A stretch of DNA of 64,000 nt from Pseudomonadota bacterium. GTDB lineage: Bacteria; Pseudomonadota; Gammaproteobacteria; Burkholderiales; Burkholderiaceae_B. Shown one piece after another: positions 59,659 through 64,000 of this stretch. The notes below the pieces were generated by a model, which saw nothing but the letters and a program-made list of their open reading frames with translations, was not told where the DNA came from and ran no database searches. The translations under genes were made by a program, and so were the position numbers. How positions within the stretch are numbered: the first letter of the stretch is position 1; every line of letters starts with the position of its first letter. The stretch is taken from contig JAFACG010000010.1 of the NCBI GenBank assembly GCA_023425645.1, positions 162,137 to 226,136 on the forward strand. Reading direction: 5' to 3'.

Positions 59659-60309
59659 ATGGACTGGCGCTGCGATCAATTGAGCGAACGGGAGCGCTAC
59701 CGGCTGCTGGTCAACACCGTGCTGCCGCGTCCCATCGCGCTGGTCACCACCTGCGACGGACTGGGCCGCGTCAATACGGCGCCCTTCAGCTTCTTCAATG
59801 TGATGGGCTCGGAGCCGCCGGTGGTGGCGCTGGGCCTGGAGCACGATCCGCAGTCGCCCGACGGGCTGAAGGACACCACGCGCAACATCCTGGCCGGCAA
59901 GCAATTCGTGGTCAACCTGATCAGCGCCTCCATGGCGCGGGCCATGAACATCTGCGGCATCCCCTACCCGCCTGACCAGGCCGAGCACCCGCACGCCGGC
60001 CTGGATCTGGCGCCCAGCCGGCAGGTGCGTCCGCCGCGCATCGCCCAGTCGCCCGTGCAGTTCGAGTGCCGCCTGCACACCGCGCTGGACCTGGGGCCGC
60101 TGCGCCACATCGTCATCGGCGAAATCGTCCATCTGCACTGCAGCGACCATATCCTGACGCCGGACGGACGCATCGACATGGACGCCTACGATCCCATCGG
60201 GCGGCTGCATGGCTCCGACTGGTACCTCGGCCTGCAAGGCCGCTTCCAATCCGAAAAATACACCCAATATCCCGGGCCCCGCGCCCACGACACGGCAGGC
60301 ACACCATGA
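59659..60309 (+). CDS. Flavin-reductase-domain (flavoredoxin-like) protein
   Basis: The 216-residue FMN-binding split-barrel protein has VLPRPIALVTTCDGLGRVNTAPFSFFNVMGSEPPVVALGL. Such proteins reduce flavins or use bound FMN directly. No flavin-dependent monooxygenase is present in this operon, so it may act alone or with an unlinked partner. It starts 1 bp after the carbamoylase stop and overlaps the racemase gene by 4 bp. Confidence 0.8.
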   Translation: MDWRCDQLSERERYRLLVNTVLPRPIALVTTCDGLGRVNTAPFSFFNVMGSEPPVVALGLEHDPQSPDGLKDTTRNILAGKQFVVNLISASMARAMNICGIPYPPDQAEHPHAGLDLAPSRQVRPPRIAQSPVQFECRLHTALDLGPLRHIVIGEIVHLHCSDHILTPDGRIDMDAYDPIGRLHGSDWYLGLQGRFQSEKYTQYPGPRAHDTAGTP

Positions 60310-60971
60310 ATCGTCGTACGCATATCTACGTCCTGAACCCCAACTCCAGCCAGGCGGTGACCGACGGCCTGGACCGCGCCGTCCAGCCCCTGCGCCTGGC
60401 GGACGGGCCCGCCATCACCTGCCTGCGCCTGCCCGAAGGCCCGCCCGGCGTGCAGAGCCAGACCGACATAGACGCGCTGGTCCCGCACCTGCGCGCCCAG
60501 GCCCTGAGCCTGCGGGACCAGGCCGCGGCCTACGTGGTGGCCTGCTTCAGCGACCCCGGCCTGTACACGCTGCGCGAAGCCGTGGACGTGCCGGTGCTGG
60601 GCATCGCCGAGACCGGCGTGCTGACCGCTCTTGGCATGGGCCAGCGCTTCGGGGTGCTGTCCATTCTGTCGGCCTCCATCCCGCGCCACCTGCGTTACTT
60701 CGGCGCCATGGGCGTGACGGACAGGCTGGCCGCCGACCTGGCCATCGACATGGGGGTGGCCGAGCTGGTCGATCAAGGCAAGACCTTGCAGCGGCTGACG
60801 CAAGTGGGCCGGCGCCTGCGCGACGAGCACGGCGCCGACGTCGTGGTGCTGGGCTGCGCCGGCATGGCCGGCCAGCGCGAGGCCCTGGAACAGGCGCTGG
60901 GCATCGCCGTGGTGGAGCCTACGCAGGCGACGGTGGCTGCGGCGCTGGGCCGCTGCCTGCTGGGCTGGTGA
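60306..60971 (+). CDS. Hydantoin/Asp-Glu racemase family, both Cys present
   Basis: The 221-residue product has IYVLNPNSSQAVTDGL and both catalytic cysteines: Cys80 in VVACFSDPGL and Cys184 in VVLGCAGMAG. This is the two-base arrangement of hydantoin and related racemases. It could interconvert enantiomers of a cyclic ureide before hydrolysis. It contrasts with the Cys-less paralogue at 15562. Confidence 0.85.
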   Translation: MNRRTHIYVLNPNSSQAVTDGLDRAVQPLRLADGPAITCLRLPEGPPGVQSQTDIDALVPHLRAQALSLRDQAAAYVVACFSDPGLYTLREAVDVPVLGIAETGVLTALGMGQRFGVLSILSASIPRHLRYFGAMGVTDRLAADLAIDMGVAELVDQGKTLQRLTQVGRRLRDEHGADVVVLGCAGMAGQREALEQALGIAVVEPTQATVAAALGRCLLGW

Positions 60972-60977
60972 GCCGCC

Positions 60978-61748
60978 ATGGACTCGCCGCACTACCCCGA
61001 CTGCCTGGCCGCCGCGCAGCGCCTGCTGGAGGCGCGCCGCCTGGATGCGCCCATTCTCGACTGGCCCGATGCGCTGCGTCCCGCCTCCTTTGAGCAGGCC
61101 TATGTCATACAGGCCTTGCAGATGACGGCGCTGGGCCCTGTCGGCGGCTGGAAGGTGGGCGCCGCCGCGCCGGCCGCCCCGCCCACCTGCGCGCCCCTGC
61201 CCCTGCTCCACCGGCATGCCGATCCCGTCCGGCTTCCCGGCGACGGCTTGTCCGAACGCGGCGTGGAAGTGGAGATCGGCGTGGTGATGGCCCGCGACCT
61301 GCCCGTCGAGGACGGCCCCTACGACGCCGAACAGGTGTGGAGCGCCGTCAGCCAGGTCTGCGTGGCGGTGGAAATGGTGGAGTCGCGCTTTGCCGCGCGC
61401 GACAAGGTGGGACGGCTGTCCACGCTGGCCGATCTGGCCAGCCATGGCGCGCTGGTCTACCAATCCAGGGGCGCGCCCGCCTGCGACCCTCGTCTGCTGA
61501 ACCCCACATGGGTCCGCTTGCAAGTAGGCGGTCAGCCGCCCCTGCAGGGTCCCAGCCAGAACCCGGCCGGCGACCCGATGCGGCTGCTGCTGTGGCTGGC
61601 CAACCAGGGCAGCCGCCACGGCGGCGGACTGCGCCAGGGTCAGGTCGTCATCACCGGCTCCTGCCTGCCCATGCTGCGGGCCGCGCCCGGCGACCTGATC
61701 CAGGCCGCCGTGGACGGCCTGGGCGAGCTGGAATTCATCTGTGGATAG
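60978..61748 (+). CDS. Fumarylacetoacetate-hydrolase-like / 2-oxopent-4-enoate hydratase family protein
   Basis: The 256-residue protein has the GWKVGAAAPAAPP start and VEVEIGVVMARDLP (metal-binding Glu residues) of the hydratase/decarboxylase branch (MhpD/HpcG-like), and GQVVITGSCLPMLRAAPGD near the end. It may hydrate or cleave the carbon skeleton after nitrogen removal. It is the last gene of the plus-strand island. Confidence 0.78.
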   Translation: MDSPHYPDCLAAAQRLLEARRLDAPILDWPDALRPASFEQAYVIQALQMTALGPVGGWKVGAAAPAAPPTCAPLPLLHRHADPVRLPGDGLSERGVEVEIGVVMARDLPVEDGPYDAEQVWSAVSQVCVAVEMVESRFAARDKVGRLSTLADLASHGALVYQSRGAPACDPRLLNPTWVRLQVGGQPPLQGPSQNPAGDPMRLLLWLANQGSRHGGGLRQGQVVITGSCLPMLRAAPGDLIQAAVDGLGELEFICG

Positions 61749-61772
61749 AGCCGGCCCGCCCGGCCGGCGCCC

Positions 61773-62093
61773 TCAATTCAGATGCCGCGACACAAAGGCC
61801 TCGATGGCGGCCTTGCTGCCGGCGCCGGTCATCCGATCCAGCACTTTCCCGTCCTTGAACAGCAGCACCGTGGGGATGCTTTGCACGCGAAAGCGGCTGG
61901 CCAGCTCAGGCGCCGCATCGATGTCCACCTCCGCGAAATGAGCCTGCTCCTGCATGTCGCGCGCGGCCTGCGCATACAGGGGCGCCATCATGCGGCAGGG
62001 GCCGCACCATTCGGCCCAGAAGCGCACGACGTGCAGCCCGGGCATGGGGGTGACGGCGCGGTCGAAATTATCGTTGGTCAGAATGCTGATCAT
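61773..62093 (-). CDS. Thioredoxin
   Basis: The 106-residue protein has the redox motif WCGPC in VVRFWAEWCGPCRMMAPL and the cis-Pro segment SIPTVLLFKDG. It reduces disulfides in the cytoplasm. No strong ribosome-binding site is evident before ATG 62093. It faces the end of the catabolic island convergently, with 24 bp between the stops. Confidence 0.9.
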   Translation of the reverse strand: MISILTNDNFDRAVTPMPGLHVVRFWAEWCGPCRMMAPLYAQAARDMQEQAHFAEVDIDAAPELASRFRVQSIPTVLLFKDGKVLDRMTGAGSKAAIEAFVSRHLN

Positions 62094-62137
62094 GTTGGCG
62101 ATATCTCGGGAACAGAAAAAACGGGAAGGCGCCGGCC

Positions 62138-62638
62138 TCAGGCCAAAAAGCGCGAATACAGCCAGGCGGCAATGTAGAGGCCCGCGCCGAAGGAGGCGTG
62201 CGCCATCAGGCTGCGCAGGCGCGCCACGCTGGGCTGCGGCGTGCGGGAAGCGAAAAAGCCGGCCCCCATGCCGGGCTGCAGCACCAGAAAGGGCGCGGCC
62301 ACGGTGAACACCCCCCAGGCCAGCGCGGGCAGAAACGTCGGGGCGCGCAGCCAGTCCGGCCCGGCCAGAGCCAGCAGCACGGCAGCAAAGACCATGCCGA
62401 CCAGATAATGCACGACCCAGCCCAGCACCGCCTCGCCGGCGACCGGCGCGGCCTTGGCAATGCTTTCGTGCATCAGGCGGCCGCGCGGCAGATGCGCCGC
62501 CCAACGGCCCACCATGGCGTAATTGAGCGATGGGGCGCCGAACAGCCGCTTCAACAGCCACGCCCAGGCATCCACGACCAGGGTGGCCCCTGCGCCGATC
62601 AGCGCCGACTGCAGCAAGAAAGACCAGGTTGCGTTCAT
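62138..62638 (-). CDS. DUF2938-type integral membrane protein
   Basis: The 166-residue protein has about four membrane segments (around 8-30, 67-92, 100-122 and 145-163) and matches the DUF2938 family by its WLLKRLFGAPSLNYAMVGRW and VGWVVHYLVGM-type motifs. Function is unknown. It is divergent from the ArsR-rhodanese gene and may share its operator, with thioredoxin 44 bp downstream. Confidence 0.75.
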   Translation of the reverse strand: MNATWSFLLQSALIGAGATLVVDAWAWLLKRLFGAPSLNYAMVGRWAAHLPRGRLMHESIAKAAPVAGEAVLGWVVHYLVGMVFAAVLLALAGPDWLRAPTFLPALAWGVFTVAAPFLVLQPGMGAGFFASRTPQPSVARLRSLMAHASFGAGLYIAAWLYSRFLA

Positions 62639-62755
62639 GTTTCATCCACTCCCGTTCGCATCGGCTGAACAGGCCGATGTGTGATGACTGTGCAGGGCAA
62701 GCAGCCCGCCGGCGGGCCGCTCGCGCAGGGACGGTCCGTTTCGACCAAATTAAAT

Positions 62756-62771
62756 TCATTCAATTGAATGA
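62756..62771. promoter_or_regulatory. 16-bp perfect palindrome, probable ArsR-family operator
   Basis: TCATTCAATTGAATGA, followed by another TTGAAT copy, lies in the AT-rich gap between the divergent DUF2938 and ArsR-rhodanese genes. ArsR/SmtB regulators often use such ATTCAAT-type dyads and repress their own promoter. TAGACT at 62791-62796 may be the -10. Confidence 0.65.
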
Positions 62772-62803
62772 TTGAATAATAGATTGATGCTAGACTATTC
62801 TTC

Positions 62804-63472
62804 ATGAAACCGTCAAGCATGCCTCTGGATAAAAGCCTGGATCTGGCCGAGGTCGCCAAGACCTTGGGCCATCCGCACCGTCTCGTCCTGCTGCGTCACG
62901 TCGAGCAGGGCGAGCAGTCCGTCGAGCGCCTGGCCGAGCTCTGCGGCATGGCGATCGCCAATGCGTCGCAGCACCTGCAGGTGCTCAAGCGCGCCGGCAT
63001 GGTACTGACGCGGCGCGAGGGCAAGCATGTGTTCTACCGCCTGGCCCCCGGCCCCATCGCGGATATCGTGGACGCCTTGCAGGCTTATGTGGATTTCCGC
63101 CATGCGGAGATTCAGGCCCTGGTCCAGGACAGCCGCAACGGTCCTGAAGGGCTGGAGGCCATTGCCCTGAAGGATCTGCTGGAACGCATGCAGATGGACG
63201 ACACCCTGGTGCTGGACGTGCGCCCGCAGGACGAGTTCGAGCAGGGCCACCTGCCCGGTGCGCTCAACATCCCGCTGGACGTGCTGGAAAGCCGCCTGGG
63301 CGAGTTGCCGCCCGGCCACCACATCGTGGCCTACTGCCGCGGCCAGTACTGCGTGCTGTCGGCCGAAGCCGTCCAGGCCCTGCGCGCCGGCGGCTACGAT
63401 GCGCGCCGTTTCGAAGCGGGTTTCGATGGCTGGCAAAAGGCCGGATTGAAGATCGAAGCGGCTTCGTCCTGA
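62804..63472 (+). CDS. ArsR-family regulator fused to a rhodanese domain
   Basis: The 222-residue protein joins an N-terminal winged helix (about 10-95; EVAKTLGHPHRLVLLRHVEQGEQSVERLAELCG, SQHLQVLKRAGMVLTRREGKHVFYRL) to a C-terminal rhodanese domain (about 118-215; DTLVLDVRPQDEFEQGHLPGALNIPLD, active Cys in VAYCRGQYCVLS). This architecture is used to sense sulfane sulfur or redox state. The -10-like TAGACT ends about 7 bp from ATG 62804 and there is no Shine-Dalgarno, so a leaderless mRNA is possible. Confidence 0.9.
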   Translation: MKPSSMPLDKSLDLAEVAKTLGHPHRLVLLRHVEQGEQSVERLAELCGMAIANASQHLQVLKRAGMVLTRREGKHVFYRLAPGPIADIVDALQAYVDFRHAEIQALVQDSRNGPEGLEAIALKDLLERMQMDDTLVLDVRPQDEFEQGHLPGALNIPLDVLESRLGELPPGHHIVAYCRGQYCVLSAEAVQALRAGGYDARRFEAGFDGWQKAGLKIEAASS

Positions 63473-63562
63473 AGGCGGATTGGGGCGCGCCTTCCTGAGC
63501 ACTGCTTTGAACATGGAAAGCCAATCGCACGCTCCATGAAAAGTATTGGCTGACCGATAGCA

Positions 63563-63831
63563 GAGATGGTCTTTGTGAAGACGCCGTTCGAGAAGCCCGG
63601 GGGACAGTCTGGGCTGGCCGCTTGCCGGTGCTGCGCACCGGTGCCCTGGTCGGGGTATTGCTCCGGGCGCGTCCTTAACTCGTGGGGTGTCTCGTCCCCC
63701 GGACGAGACACAAGCGTCCCACTCGAACAAAAGGACGCTTGCCTCCCTGCGCAATTCCCCGCCTGCGGCAAGCAGCCTGACCCGCCCTGCCTGTCCCCCG
63801 GGCTTCTCGAACGGCTCACAATAACCATCTC
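63563..63831. repeat. 269-bp nested palindrome downstream of the ArsR-rhodanese gene
   Basis: Perfect 25-bp arms at 63583-63607 and 63791-63815 share their centre (63699) with a perfect 11-bp central hairpin (GTGTCTCGTCC-CCC-GGACGAGACAC, 63687-63711). GAGATGGT (63563-63570) and ACCATCTC (63824-63831) extend the arms, and several partial matches lie between. The whole element can fold into one long imperfect hairpin. It contains no recognisable gene. It may be a miniature mobile element or a structured RNA. Confidence 0.75.
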
Positions 63832-64000
63832 ATCGATCACCCGATAGAAGCGTCGCCGATGAGAAATGTCTTACCGCATCGAGACCTTGGGAATCTGCTC
63901 CGCAGGTCTTGATGGCGCTGGCCCAGCGCTGTTTGGGCCAAGCAAAGCGATGCTGTTTTCTTGAGGGGGGCCGGGGCGGGCCGGCGGGCGAGTCAGGGAC
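63832..64000. other. Right-edge region without a recognised gene
   Basis: No gene is supported. A short minus-strand frame is open from the right edge to about 63836 but resembles nothing. Inverted matches (GCATCGAGACC with GGTCTTGATGGC, and GCGCTGG-CC-CAGCGC) continue the structured character of the region before it. Confidence 0.3.

Noticed and set aside
63566..63847. A 93-codon frame within the 269-bp palindrome
   Set aside because: It is read through perfectly symmetric arms, has no Shine-Dalgarno, and its product is Pro/Cys/Ser-rich without motif. Treated as non-coding.
63836..64000. Minus-strand C-terminal coding fragment entering from the right edge
   Set aside because: Only about 55 codons are visible, no motif is recognisable, and the frame ends inside the palindrome arm, so there is no support.

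Overview
The window looks like the chromosome of a high-G+C betaproteobacterium of the family Alcaligenaceae (Alcaligenes/Kerstersia/Achromobacter/Bordetella circle). The evidence is the G+C-rich third codon positions, the betaproteobacterial style of housekeeping genes (gshA, gltBD, rep, priA, hemE, tRNA-Arg), and an aromatic-amine-dehydrogenase cluster in the gene order I recall from Alcaligenes faecalis (orf-1, aauBEDA, orf-2, orf-3, orf-4, hemE). The genus cannot be fixed from the window alone. No prophage, complete insertion sequence or CRISPR array is visible.

Layout. 0-8 kb: a truncated lipoprotein, gshA, a Zur-boxed znuD zinc receptor coupled to a methyltransferase, a small unknown protein and a chemoreceptor. 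7.8-16.3 kb: a GntR-controlled locus (PuuE-like deacetylase, GntR regulator, amidohydrolase, amidase, hydantoinase/dihydropyrimidinase, MHS-family transporter, racemase-like protein) with a striking set of phased operators. 16.4-23.2 kb: two cytochrome c genes around tRNA-Arg(CCG), then acyl-CoA genes (3-hydroxyacyl-CoA dehydrogenase, CaiB-type CoA transferase) and nitronate monooxygenase plus crotonase. 23.4-29.7 kb: glutamate synthase gltBD, which assimilates the ammonia that the catabolic loci release. 29.8-31.4 kb: an Rpn-type nuclease, a microsatellite, and an unknown small gene behind an array of CCTAGGG-type repeats. 31.5-37.3 kb: rep, priA and hemE, with a nested palindromic element between priA and rep that carries a possible 77-codon gene. 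37.3-45.2 kb: the aromatic amine utilisation (aau) cluster, whose aldehyde dehydrogenase gene carries an in-frame amber codon. 45.4-61.7 kb: ogt and then a large LysR-controlled catabolic island. 61.8-64 kb: thioredoxin, a DUF2938 membrane protein, an ArsR-rhodanese fusion, and a 269-bp palindrome.

The island at 46-61.7 kb is the best candidate for an undescribed system. One LysR regulator sits between two divergent transport/catabolism operons. I find the same 32-bp sequence, TTATG-N17-CATA-N-GACAT, in front of three transcription units: the polar amino-acid-type ABC operon, the NMT1-type ABC operon (shared with lysR), and the internal hydantoinase-carbamoylase operon. In each case its 3' end overlaps a -35-like hexamer set 18 bp from a -10-like hexamer. 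The enzymes (two TRZ/ATZ-type amidohydrolases, a hydantoinase-like enzyme with Gln at the first HxH metal ligand, an M20 carbamoylase/ureidohydrolase, a flavin-reductase-domain protein, a two-Cys racemase, a FAH-type hydratase and a DapA-like lyase) fit stepwise opening of a nitrogen heterocycle or cyclic ureide. The substrate is unknown. The GntR locus at 8-16 kb is a second, parallel toolkit of the same kind.

Sequence features were read by eye; family names are from memory of family motifs, and no database search was run.
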